DNA of 64,000 nt, from NCBI RefSeq assembly GCF_002776695.1, contig NZ_LFJC01000003.1:2148487-2212486 (forward strand), in the 5' to 3' direction. Position numbers and translations under genes: made by a program. Shown piece by piece: positions 1-7,941 of the stretch. This stretch comes from Bradyrhizobium nitroreducens (GTDB lineage: Bacteria; Pseudomonadota; Alphaproteobacteria; Rhizobiales; Xanthobacteraceae). The first letter of the stretch is position 1, and every line of letters begins with the position of its first letter. Below the pieces are notes generated by a model. That model was not told the DNA's origin. It worked only from the letters and a program-made list of their open reading frames with translations, and ran no database searches.

Positions 1-1575
1 CTCGCCGAGCGCGCCCGCCTCGTCGATATCGAGAACGAGCTGGAGCAGGCCCGCATCGACGCGCAGATCAAGCGTCAGGCGCTGGAGAACGCCGAGTCCG
101 AATTGCAGATGGCGGCGAGCACCGAAGGGGCCAGCCGCGAGGCCTGGCGTGCCGCGCAGCGCGAGCTGAACGTCGCGCGCGAGCGCCACGCCAATGCCGA
201 GCGCGAGATCAGCCGCCATGCCGCGCGCAAGGCGACGCTGTCCGAAGCGCACAGCCGCCTCGCCGCCGACCGCGCCGAAGCCGAAGCTGCCTATGAATAT
301 GCCGAAGCCGGCATCAGCGAGCTGCCGTCGAGCGAGGACACCGAGACCCGTCTCGCCGCTGTCCGCAGCGACATCGAAGCCCACCGCCGCATGGCCGCCC
401 AGGTCCGCGCCGAGGCGCAGGCGCTGGCGCGCGAGGCTGAGCTCGCCGACCGCCGCGTGCAGGCGATCCTTGCCGAGCGCACCGAGTGGCAGAACCGCAA
501 GGAGAGCGCGGCCTCCCACATCGACACCATCCAGGCCCGCATCGCCGAGCTCACGATCGAGCGCAGCGAGCTCGAAAACGCACCGGCCGTGTTCGCCGAG
601 AAACGCAGCGCGCTGATCACCGAGATCGAATACGCCGAGAACGACCGCCGCATGGCCGCCGACGCGCTCGCCACCGCCGAAAGCGCGATGGCCGAGACCG
701 ACCGCGTCGCCAAGCTGACGCTGGAGGCCCTCTCCAGCTCACGCGAGGCCACCGCCCGCGCCGAGGAACGCATGGAAAGCGCCCGCCGCCGTCTCGAAGA
801 CATCGAGCGCGAGATCCGCGACATGCTGGAAGTCGAGCCGCAGGCCGTCGCCGGCCTCGCCGAGATCGAGCCCGGCGCCGAGCTGCCGCCGCTGCACGAC
901 ATCGAGGAGGATCTCGAAAAGATGCGCCGCGACCGCGAGCGTCTCGGCGCCGTCAATTTGCGCGCCGAGGAAGAGCTGCGCGAGGTCGAGGCCCAGCACA
1001 ACGGTCTCGTCACCGAACGCGACGACCTCGTGGAAGCCATCAAGCGGCTGCGCCAGGGCATCCAGAGCCTCAACAAGGAGGCGCGCGAGCGGCTGCTGAC
1101 CTCGTTCGAGGTCGTCAACAACCACTTCAAGCGCCTGTTCGTCGAGCTGTTCGGCGGCGGCGAAGCCGCGTTGCACCTGATCGAGAGCGACGACCCGCTG
1201 GAGGCCGGCCTCGAAATCATCGCCAAGCCGCCGGGCAAGAAGCCGCAAACGCTGTCGCTGCTGTCGGGTGGCGAGCAGGCCCTGACCGCGATGGCGCTGA
1301 TCTTCGCGGTGTTCCTGACCAACCCGTCCCCGATCTGCGTGCTGGACGAAGTCGACGCGCCGCTCGACGACCACAACGTCGAACGGTACTGCAACCTGCT
1401 GCACGAAATGACCGGCTCGACCGACACGCGCTTCATCATCATTACCCACAATCCGATCACGATGGCGCGGATGAACCGGCTGTTCGGCGTCACCATGGCC
1501 GAGCGCGGCGTGTCGCAGCTGGTGTCGGTCAGCCTGTCAGAGGCTGTGGACATTCTCGACCAGAACGTGGCGTGA
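1..1575 (+). CDS. smc: Chromosome segregation protein SMC, C-terminal part
   Basis: The gene is cut by the left edge; the frame is open from base 1, so only the last 524 codons of a protein usually near 1150 residues are present. The fragment begins in long charged coiled coil (Glu/Arg/Ala heptads to about base 960) and ends in the ABC-type head: signature motif LSGGE at about 1264-1278, Walker B with [13 protein letters not shown] at about 1336-1374, then FIIITHN as the switch-histidine region. SMC dimers use ATP to compact and segregate the chromosome. The hinge and the N-terminal Walker A lie outside the window. The next gene follows after a palindromic repeat. Confidence 0.95.
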   Translation, partial: LAERARLVDIENELEQARIDAQIKRQALENAESELQMAASTEGASREAWRAAQRELNVARERHANAEREISRHAARKATLSEAHSRLAADRAEAEAAYEYAEAGISELPSSEDTETRLAAVRSDIEAHRRMAAQVRAEAQALAREAELADRRVQAILAERTEWQNRKESAASHIDTIQARIAELTIERSELENAPAVFAEKRSALITEIEYAENDRRMAADALATAESAMAETDRVAKLTLEALSSSREATARAEERMESARRRLEDIEREIRDMLEVEPQAVAGLAEIEPGAELPPLHDIEEDLEKMRRDRERLGAVNLRAEEELREVEAQHNGLVTERDDLVEAIKRLRQGIQSLNKEARERLLTSFEVVNNHFKRLFVELFGGGEAALHLIESDDPLEAGLEIIAKPPGKKPQTLSLLSGGEQALTAMALIFAVFLTNPSPICVLDEVDAPLDDHNVERYCNLLHEMTGSTDTRFIIITHNPITMARMNRLFGVTMAERGVSQLVSVSLSEAVDILDQNVA

Positions 1576-1586
1576 GACGGCTCGCG

Positions 1587-1677
1587 TCATTCCGGGGCTC
1601 GCGAAGCGAGAACCCGGAATCTCGCACAACAATCTCGAACTCCCGGGTTCGCGACTGCGTCGCGCCCCGGGATGACG
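1587..1677. repeat. Long palindromic intergenic repeat, copy 1
   Basis: The outer arms read CATTCCGGGG and CCCCGGGATGACGG, and inner sub-palindromes repeat CCGGGTTCGCG / CGCGAACCCGG-like blocks. The same layout recurs at 3887-3987, 11768-11875 and 43862-43963, so this is one family of interspersed repeats sitting just after stop codons. In RNA it would form a long hairpin. Confidence 0.85.
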
Positions 1678-1687
1678 GTGGGCAAAG

Positions 1688-2656
1688 ATGATCTCCCCCA
1701 CCCTCCCCGCCGAACTGAAAGCAGCCCTCGACGGCAAGCTGCAGGGCTTCTCCCGCACCGACGCGGCGCAGCGCTCGCAAAAAATCTCGACGGCTTACCG
1801 CGCGGGCGGCACCTCCGGCACGATCAAGTCCGAGGCTGATGCGCTCGCCTATGCGCTGGCGCGCATGCCGGCGACCTACGCGGCGGTAGCCGCGAGCCTG
1901 AACGCGCTGGCGGAGATCGCGCCAAGCCTCGCCCCGGAAACGCTGCTCGACGTCGGCGCAGGGCCGGGCACCGCGAGCTGGGCGGCGGCGGAGGCGTTCC
2001 CCTCGCTACAGGATTTTACCCTGCTCGACGCCAACGCCACGCTGAGCCGGCTAGCACTCGAACTGGCACGCGACAGCACCCGCCTTGCGGAGTGCCGCTA
2101 CCTGCCCGGCGATGCCGGCGGCAACCTCGCTGAAGTCTCGCAGGCCGATCTCGTGATCGCCAGCTACATCATCGGCGAGCTCGCTGAAGCCGATCAGCGC
2201 AAGCTCGCCGACGCGATGTGGGCGAAAGCGCGCCACGCGCTGGTCGTGATCGAGCCCGGCACGCCCGCCGGCTACGCCCGCATCCTCGCGCTGCGCCAGC
2301 AATTGATCGAAGCCGGCGCCTTGGTCGCGGCCCCCTGCCCGCACGAAAGACCGTGCCCGCTAACAGCGCCCGACTGGTGCCATTTCTCCCAGCGCCTGCC
2401 GCGCTCGCAGGCGCACCGCCAGATCAAGGGCGCCGAGGTACCATTCGAGGACGAGCGCTTCATCTATGTCGCGCTGACCCGCACGCCGCCGACAACGCGC
2501 GCCGCGCGCGTGCTGGCGCCGCCGGATGTCGGCAAGGGCGAGACCACGGCCAAGCTTTGCACCGAGGACGGTGTCGAAGTCGCCAAAGTCCCGCGACGTG
2601 ATAAGGAAGCTTATGCAGAAGCAAGGCGATGGCGCTGGGGTGCAACCGCGAATTGA
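1688..2656 (+). CDS. Rsm22-family class I SAM-dependent methyltransferase
   Basis: This 322-residue protein matches the bacterial branch of the Rsm22/METTL17 family, which is associated with the small ribosomal subunit. The SAM-binding glycine motif DVGAGPGT is at residues 88-95. The C-terminal half carries CPHERPCPL and DWCHF (Cys217, Cys223, Cys231), with a further Cys291 in KLCTEDG. Such cysteines bind an iron-sulfur cluster in the mitochondrial relatives, so the same is inferred here. The start is the ATG after the repeat, with no alternative in frame nearby. The last 44 bases overlap the start chosen for the next gene. Confidence 0.8.
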   Translation: MISPTLPAELKAALDGKLQGFSRTDAAQRSQKISTAYRAGGTSGTIKSEADALAYALARMPATYAAVAASLNALAEIAPSLAPETLLDVGAGPGTASWAAAEAFPSLQDFTLLDANATLSRLALELARDSTRLAECRYLPGDAGGNLAEVSQADLVIASYIIGELAEADQRKLADAMWAKARHALVVIEPGTPAGYARILALRQQLIEAGALVAAPCPHERPCPLTAPDWCHFSQRLPRSQAHRQIKGAEVPFEDERFIYVALTRTPPTTRAARVLAPPDVGKGETTAKLCTEDGVEVAKVPRRDKEAYAEARRWRWGATAN

Positions 2657-3128
2657 GGTAGAATCGTCTTTGGCAAGAGGCACCTCAGCAGTCCTGATCT
2701 TTGAGAAGAAGCAGCCGACGTTTATCGTGCTTGTTCCGTACCTCTTTGTCATTGTGGCCGTGTGTACAGCCAGCTTGAATCAGATCGGCGACAGCCTGCC
2801 AATGCTGCTGCTGTTGGCGTTGTTCTGGATCGCATATAAGCGAACGACTGCTCAAATCGACCTTCGCGCGCGCAGGCTGAAGATCTTCCGCCGTTTAATC
2901 GGGCCATGGATCAAAACGGTCGTCGATTGTCCGCTCGACCAGTGCCGCGCACTTGGTCGGATCGAATATGAGAGCGACGGCCATGTCTCGTATGGCGTCT
3001 ATGTCGAGCTGGTGACCGGAAGACGGCATGACATTCCGATCCAGGAAAGTACGATCCAGGAAGCTGGCAGCGTCGCGGCCCGGCTCTCCGAAGCGACCGG
3101 GATACCAAAGCTCGATACCAAGTTCTGA
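2613..3128 (+). CDS. Small two-helix membrane protein of unknown function
   Basis: I do not recognise this family. I chose ATG 2613 because AAGGAAG lies just upstream (2603-2609); the frame is open further upstream but only inside the preceding gene. The product is 171 residues. A soluble N-terminus is followed by two hydrophobic segments at about residues 38-75 (PTFIVLVPYLFVIVAVC and LPMLLLLALFWIAY), then a basic stretch and a soluble domain of about 90 residues. The layout resembles small PH-like or YcxB-like membrane proteins, but I see no decisive motif. It is probably translationally coupled to the methyltransferase gene. Confidence 0.6.
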   Translation: MQKQGDGAGVQPRIEVESSLARGTSAVLIFEKKQPTFIVLVPYLFVIVAVCTASLNQIGDSLPMLLLLALFWIAYKRTTAQIDLRARRLKIFRRLIGPWIKTVVDCPLDQCRALGRIEYESDGHVSYGVYVELVTGRRHDIPIQESTIQEAGSVAARLSEATGIPKLDTKF

Positions 3129-3303
3129 GGCACCCATCCGACCCGGCCGTCCTGTCCGAAAGTTAACGCTCGTTCACGCTTTTGCCTTGAACGCGGATGG
3201 CGCCCGATCCGACCAAGTCTTACCTTTCCTCTGCGCCGGGGCTCTCGTCCTGCGCCAATCTGGTCTAACCTAGCCCGCCTTCTTCCCCCTTCAGGAGTTC
3301 TCC

Positions 3304-3864
3304 ATGTCGACCGGCTGGATCGTTCTCGGCGTCATCGTCGTCCTCGCATTCCTGGCGTTCAGCGCCTACAACCGCCTGGTGGCGCTCAGCCAGCGCGTCG
3401 GCCAGGCCTTTGCCGATATCGACGTGCAGCTCAAGCAGCGTCACGACCTCGTTCCGAACCTCGTCGAGACCGTGAAGGGTTATGCCTCGCATGAGCGCGG
3501 CACGCTCGACGACGTCATCAAGGCGCGCAATTCGGCAATGTCGGCACAGGGTCCGGCGCAGGTGTCCGCGGCCGAGAACCAGCTGTCCGGCGCGCTCGGC
3601 CGGCTGATCGCGCTGTCGGAGGCCTATCCCGACCTCAAGGCCAATGCCAATTTCCAGCAGCTCGCATCCGAGCTCTCCGACCTCGAGAACAAGATCGCGG
3701 CGAGCCGCCGCTTCTTCAACAACGCGGTCCAGGAATACAACACCGGCATCCAGCAGCTGCCTGCGGCCCTGTTCGCCGGCATGTTCGGCTTCACCAAAAA
3801 GGACTTCTTCGATCTCGGCGCGAGCCGTACCGAGGTCGAGGCTGCGCCGCAGGTGAAGTTCTGA
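3304..3864 (+). CDS. lemA: LemA family protein
   Basis: The protein has 186 residues, the usual LemA length. One N-terminal membrane helix (WIVLGVIVVLAFLAF) is followed by the conserved stretch YNRLVALSQRVGQAFADIDV and QLKQRHDLVPNLVETVKGYA, which identifies the family. LemA proteins are inner-membrane anchored with a helical extracytoplasmic domain of uncertain function. A good AGGAG lies 6 bases before the ATG. An M48 protease follows at 4007; LemA genes commonly neighbour HtpX-like proteases, which supports a joint membrane role. Confidence 0.9.
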   Translation: MSTGWIVLGVIVVLAFLAFSAYNRLVALSQRVGQAFADIDVQLKQRHDLVPNLVETVKGYASHERGTLDDVIKARNSAMSAQGPAQVSAAENQLSGALGRLIALSEAYPDLKANANFQQLASELSDLENKIAASRRFFNNAVQEYNTGIQQLPAALFAGMFGFTKKDFFDLGASRTEVEAAPQVKF

Positions 3865-3886
3865 TCTGAGCTTGCACAACAGATGC

Positions 3887-3987
3887 TGTCATTCCGGGGC
3901 GATGCGCAGCATCGAACCCGGAATCTCATCGAGATCACCAATCTCTGGATTCCGGGTTCGGGCCTCCGGCCCGCCCCGGAATGACGG
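3887..3987. repeat. Long palindromic intergenic repeat, copy 2
   Basis: Same family as the copy at 1587. The arms TGTCATTCCGGGGC and GCCCCGGAATGACGG enclose inner blocks GGAATCTCATCGAGAT and GGATTCCGGGTTCGGGC. It lies between lemA and the M48 protease gene. Confidence 0.85.
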
Positions 3988-4006
3988 TGATTAAACGGAA
4001 GCAGCC

Positions 4007-5269
4007 ATGGCCGCGTATGGTCTCTACACGCACATCGCCTCGAACAAGTTTCGTTCGATGCTGCTGCTCGCCGGCCTGTTCGCACTGGTCTACGTGCTGG
4101 TCTATGCCGGCGCGCTGGTCGCCGAGGTCGTCATCAACGGCAACGGCACGGTCGCCTATTACCTGAGCCATGCCTTCCAGGACCTGAAGGTCGCCGCGCC
4201 CGTTGCGACGGTCGTGGCGGCGGTCTGGATCGTGATCGCCTATTTCTTCCACCAGTCGATGATCGACGCGGTGACCGGCGGCCACGACGTCACGAGGAAG
4301 GAGGAGCCGCGGCTCTACAACCTGCTGGAAAACCTCTGCATCTCGCGCGGCATCACCATGCCGAAGCTGAAGATCATGGAGAGCCCGGCGCTGAACGCGT
4401 TCGCGACCGGCCTCAATCCCCGGCAATATTCCATCACCGTCACCACGGGTCTCCTCGATGCGCTCAACGACAAGGAGATCGAGGCGGTACTCGGCCACGA
4501 GCTGACCCACATCAAGAACGGCGACGTGCAGCTGATGGTGGTCGCCGTCATCATCGCCGGCGTGGTCGGCTTCTTCGGCGAATTGTTCTTCCGCCTGTTC
4601 ACGAATTTCAGTTGGAGCTCCGGCTCCGGCGGCTCGTGGTCCTCGGGCTCCTCCTCGTCGTCGCGGTCGTCCTCGTCGTCGAGCGACAGCAAGAATTCCG
4701 GCGGCGGCGCGGTGATCGTAATCATCATCGCGATCGTACTGATCGTGGTGGCCTGGCTGCTGTCCCAGGTGGTCAAGCTCGCTTTGTCCCGCTCGCGCGA
4801 ATATCTCGCTGACGCCGGCTCCGTGGAGCTGACGAAAGATCCTGACGCCATGATCTCGGCGCTGCGCAAGATCGAGAATCGCGGCGAGCTGCCCGGCGCG
4901 ACCTCGGCCGTGATGGAGCTCTGCGTCGACAATCCCCGCGAGGGCTTTGCCGACCTGTTCGCCACCCACCCCTCGGTGCAGTCCCGGGTCGACGCGCTGG
5001 TCAAGTTTGCCGGCGGCCATGATCCGGGTCCGCTGCCGCCGACTGAGGAAGCGGACGAGCCCGAGGCCCAAGCCGACCAGCAGGACGGCCCACCGCCGCT
5101 ACGTCACGGCCCCTGGGACGATGCCAGCGGCCCGGCCACTCCGCCGCCGGTACCCGGCCCCTCCGGAACCGCGGACAGCAATCCAGTGGGCAATCCCCCA
5201 GGAAATCCCACAGGAAATCCCATTGGCAATCCCATGGGCAATCCGATGGGTCCTTGGGGCCGCCATTGA
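4007..5269 (+). CDS. M48 family zinc metalloprotease with Ser-rich loop and GNP-repeat tail
   Basis: A 420-residue HtpX/Ste24-type membrane protease. Two membrane helices (about residues 18-43 and 66-82) precede the zinc motif HELTH at 164-168; the third ligand is likely Glu265 in SREYLAD. Two more helices flank an unusual serine-rich loop at about 202-232. The last 100 residues are Pro/Asp-rich and end in a series of N-P-x-G-N-P repeats and GPWGRH. The family degrades misfolded membrane proteins. It sits just after lemA. A second M48 gene at 51205-52152 shares the GPWG tail. The serine loop and repeats look like low-complexity expansions, not a domain. Confidence 0.9.
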   Translation: MAAYGLYTHIASNKFRSMLLLAGLFALVYVLVYAGALVAEVVINGNGTVAYYLSHAFQDLKVAAPVATVVAAVWIVIAYFFHQSMIDAVTGGHDVTRKEEPRLYNLLENLCISRGITMPKLKIMESPALNAFATGLNPRQYSITVTTGLLDALNDKEIEAVLGHELTHIKNGDVQLMVVAVIIAGVVGFFGELFFRLFTNFSWSSGSGGSWSSGSSSSSRSSSSSSDSKNSGGGAVIVIIIAIVLIVVAWLLSQVVKLALSRSREYLADAGSVELTKDPDAMISALRKIENRGELPGATSAVMELCVDNPREGFADLFATHPSVQSRVDALVKFAGGHDPGPLPPTEEADEPEAQADQQDGPPPLRHGPWDDASGPATPPPVPGPSGTADSNPVGNPPGNPTGNPIGNPMGNPMGPWGRH

Positions 5270-5476
5270 GCGCGCGATGTCCCGCCAATCGCGGCCGGTT
5301 TTGCCGCGATTGGGAAAAACTTCGGGAATTGCCGTATCGACATGTCGAGGAATTGAATTCTCCCTTGTTTCTGCCATGTTCGCGCCCAACAGCAGACTCG
5401 GGACGTCCTTTGGGACATCGATTTGGGGCCCGGCCGATTGCGACCTCGCGATCGGAGGGCGCGTTAGGGGACAGCA

Positions 5477-6229
5477 ATGGCAAAGCCGGCAGTGGTTGTG
5501 GTGGGCGCGGACAAGGGCGGGGTCGGCAAGACCACGGTATCGCGCACCCTGCTCGATTATTTCTCAGCCAACAACGTGCCGACGCGCGCCTTCGACACCG
5601 AGTCGCCGCGCGGAACCCTGAAGCGTTTCCACCCTGATATCACCGAGATCGTCGACATGACGACGACGGCCGACCAGATGAAGATCTTCGATACGCTCAA
5701 CGCGACAAGCCCGTCGGTGACCGTGATCGACGTCCGCGCGGGCCTGCTCTCGCCTGCGCTCGCCTCGCTGCGCGACATCGGCTTCCTCGACGCCGCCAAG
5801 GCCGGCCAGATCACCTTCGCGGTGTTCCACATCCTCGGCCCCTCGATCGCCTCGCTGGACGAGATCGCCGAGACCGCGGGCTTCATGACCGGTGCGAAAT
5901 ATTTCCTGGTGAAGAACTTCATCAACGACACCCAGTTCTTCCAGTGGGACCAGGCGACCTACAATTCCTATTTCCACCGCATCAAGGACGCCACCGAGCT
6001 GACCATCCCCAAGCTCAACGAAATGGCCTATGAGCAGGTCGAAGTCTCCTCCGTCCCGTTCCTGAAATTCGTCGCCAACAAGGGCATCAACGACGAGGCC
6101 GCCAATTACTCCTTCGTGCTGCGCGGCTATGTCCGGCACTGGCTGGCCAATGTCTGGAGCGAGTTCGACCGCATCCGGCTGACCGACATCGTCGGCTCGA
6201 AGCCGGTCACCCGCAACAGCGAAAAATAG
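5477..6229 (+). CDS. ParA/MinD-like P-loop ATPase
   Basis: The 250-residue protein opens with a strand and the deviant Walker A motif ADKGGVGKTT at residues 11-20. The signature lysine (Lys13) and P-loop lysine are those of the ParA/MinD/CobQ class. The switch I/II-like segments (FDTESPRG, VIDVRAG) are divergent, and the C-terminal half has no match I recognise. The class usually positions cargo or regulates assembly on membrane or DNA; the partner is unknown here. A second, more degenerate P-loop gene follows 60 bases later, suggesting a functional pair. A gap of 207 bases precedes it with no evident gene. Confidence 0.7.
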   Translation: MAKPAVVVVGADKGGVGKTTVSRTLLDYFSANNVPTRAFDTESPRGTLKRFHPDITEIVDMTTTADQMKIFDTLNATSPSVTVIDVRAGLLSPALASLRDIGFLDAAKAGQITFAVFHILGPSIASLDEIAETAGFMTGAKYFLVKNFINDTQFFQWDQATYNSYFHRIKDATELTIPKLNEMAYEQVEVSSVPFLKFVANKGINDEAANYSFVLRGYVRHWLANVWSEFDRIRLTDIVGSKPVTRNSEK

Positions 6230-6289
6230 TTGCGCAAGCCGGGCTGATACGGCTGGATTGGTCGCGAAGTTCGACTGATATGGCTGTCG

Positions 6290-6958
6290 ATGCCCGCAAC
6301 GCCCGTCTACATCATCTGCTCGCCCCGCCCGCAGGTCGGCAAGACCCTGCTGGCGCGGCTTCTGAGCGAATTCCTGCTGCTCAAGAACGGCAATGTCGCG
6401 GCCTTCGACGTCAATCTGAAGGAGCCGTCGCTGCTCGACTATCTGCCCGGGGTCACCGAGACCGCCGACGTGATCGACACCTTCGGCAAGATGCAGCTGA
6501 TGGACCGCGTCATCGTCGACGACGGGGTTGCCAAGGTGATCGACCTCGGCTTCCACGCCTTCGACGAGTTCTTCAAGATGACCGACGAGATCGGCCTGTT
6601 GAAGGAGGCCGCGCGCCGCCATGTCGCGCCCCAGATCCTGTTCATCGCCGATACCGACCGCGTCTCGGCGCGCGCCCATGAGATGCTGCGCGGACAGATC
6701 CCCCGCATGAACCTGATCACGGTGGACAACGAATATGTCGTGCGCGGCGAGCTGCCGGCCGCGATGGCCGGCGGCCGGCTGTTCCGCCTGCCCGCGCTAC
6801 CCGGCTTCCTGAAGACCTATGTCGACCGCCTGAACTTCTCCTTCACCCGCTATCTGCGCCAGGAGAAGGACTCGTCCACCGAGCTGCACCAATGGACCCG
6901 ACGGAATTACCTCGCCTTCCGCGAGCTCGAGCTCAGCTTGATCCTGCAGCGATCCTGA
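6290..6958 (+). CDS. Divergent ParA-like P-loop protein
   Basis: The 222-residue product begins with a strand and SPRPQVGKTLLARLL at residues 11-25. This is a P-loop in which the first conserved glycine is replaced by serine/proline, with QVGKT retained. FDVNLKEPSLLDYLPG (about residues 39-54) resembles the switch I region of ParA/DTBS proteins. It lies 60 bases after another ParA-like gene and is probably co-transcribed. The first in-frame ATG is used; an ATG at 6280 is in another frame. Function is unknown. The pairing of one canonical and one degenerate subunit suggests a hetero-oligomer. Confidence 0.65.
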   Translation: MPATPVYIICSPRPQVGKTLLARLLSEFLLLKNGNVAAFDVNLKEPSLLDYLPGVTETADVIDTFGKMQLMDRVIVDDGVAKVIDLGFHAFDEFFKMTDEIGLLKEAARRHVAPQILFIADTDRVSARAHEMLRGQIPRMNLITVDNEYVVRGELPAAMAGGRLFRLPALPGFLKTYVDRLNFSFTRYLRQEKDSSTELHQWTRRNYLAFRELELSLILQRS

Positions 6959-7043
6959 TTATTTTATCCGGGTAATATTGACTGGCCGCGGACCCGCCGT
7001 TATTGAGCGTGCGCAACGGCGTCCCGCGGCAAGGTCCAATCAA

Positions 7044-7376
7044 ATGAGCATCGACAGGAAAGCAGCAATCTCCGCCTACAAGGACCGCAAGACCATTGCG
7101 GGCATCTACGTCGTGCGCTGCGCGGCGTCTGGGCAGGCCTGGGTCGGCCAGGCGCCGAACCTGGAGACCATCCAGAACCGCATCTGGTTCTCGCTGCGCC
7201 AGGGCGCCCACACCTGCCGCAGCCTTCAGGCGGCCTGGAACGCGCATGGCGAGGCCGGCCTGAGCTTTGGCGAATGCGAACGGCTGGAGGACGAGGAGAG
7301 CGCCTATGTCAGGAACGCGCTCCTGAAGGAGCGTCTGCTGCATTGGCGGGACGAGCTGAAGGCCGAGGCGATCTAA
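7044..7376 (+). CDS. Small GIY-YIG domain protein
   Basis: The 110-residue protein has AGIYVVRC (GIY element) at about residues 18-25 and WVGQAPNLETIQNR (YIG element plus conserved Arg) about 12 residues later. Only one domain is present, with no DNA-binding extension. Stand-alone proteins of this kind are poorly characterised and may be nucleases or inactive relatives. ATG 7044 follows AAGGT at 7031-7035; the frame is open 22 codons upstream, but that part is not family-like. It converges on apt. Confidence 0.7.
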   Translation: MSIDRKAAISAYKDRKTIAGIYVVRCAASGQAWVGQAPNLETIQNRIWFSLRQGAHTCRSLQAAWNAHGEAGLSFGECERLEDEESAYVRNALLKERLLHWRDELKAEAI

Positions 7377-7392
7377 CCGCCGCCGCGGCGGC

Positions 7393-7932
7393 TCAGTGCC
7401 CTTCGAACGTCATCAGCGTGCGCACCGGCACGTCCATGGCACGCAGCTTGGCGGCGCCGCCGAGCTCGGGCAGGTCGATGATGAAGCAGGCGGCGACCAC
7501 GTTGGCGCCGATCTGGCGCAGCAGCTTCACCGCACCTTCCGCGGTGCCGCCGGTGGCGATGAGGTCGTCGACCAGGATGACGCGCTCGCCGGGCGCGATC
7601 GCGTCGACATGCATCTCCATCTCGTCGATGCCGTATTCGAGCGAGTAGGCGATGCGCACGGTGGTGTGCGGCAGCTTGCCCTTCTTGCGGATCGGCACGA
7701 AGCCGGCCGAGAGCTGGTGCGCCACCGCGCCGCCGATGATGAAGCCCCTCGCCTCCATGCCTGCGACCTTGTCGATCTTGTTGCCGGCCCAGGGATTGAC
7801 GAGCTCGTCGACCGCGCGGCGAAACGCGCGCGCGTCTGCAAGCAAGGTCGTGATGTCGCGGAACATGATCCCCGGCTTGGGATAATCGGGGATGGTGCGG
7901 ACGCTCGCCTTGATGTCGTGGTCAAAGGTCAT
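7393..7932 (-). CDS. apt: Adenine phosphoribosyltransferase
   Basis: This 179-residue enzyme makes AMP from adenine and PRPP (purine salvage). The PRPP-binding motif [13 protein letters not shown] is at residues 118-130. The N-terminal [18 protein letters not shown] and the MEARGFI segment are typical of Apt. It lies 9 bases downstream of trpE(G) on the same strand and is likely read through from that promoter. Confidence 0.95.
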   Translation of the reverse strand: MTFDHDIKASVRTIPDYPKPGIMFRDITTLLADARAFRRAVDELVNPWAGNKIDKVAGMEARGFIIGGAVAHQLSAGFVPIRKKGKLPHTTVRIAYSLEYGIDEMEMHVDAIAPGERVILVDDLIATGGTAEGAVKLLRQIGANVVAACFIIDLPELGGAAKLRAMDVPVRTLMTFEGH

Positions 7933-7941
7933 TGGTACCTC

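Noticed and set aside
291..1553. 420-codon open frame on the minus strand opposite smc
   Set aside because: It is antisense to the conserved SMC head, is rich in Ser/Arg runs and has no domain; it is a GC-driven shadow.
1587..1677. Repeats considered as a CRISPR array
   Set aside because: Copies are dispersed, palindromic and kilobases apart; there is no regular spacer pattern and no cas gene.
6280..6681. ATG at 6280 as start of the second P-loop gene
   Set aside because: It is in a different frame from the conserved P-loop; translation there is Arg/Pro-rich without a fold.
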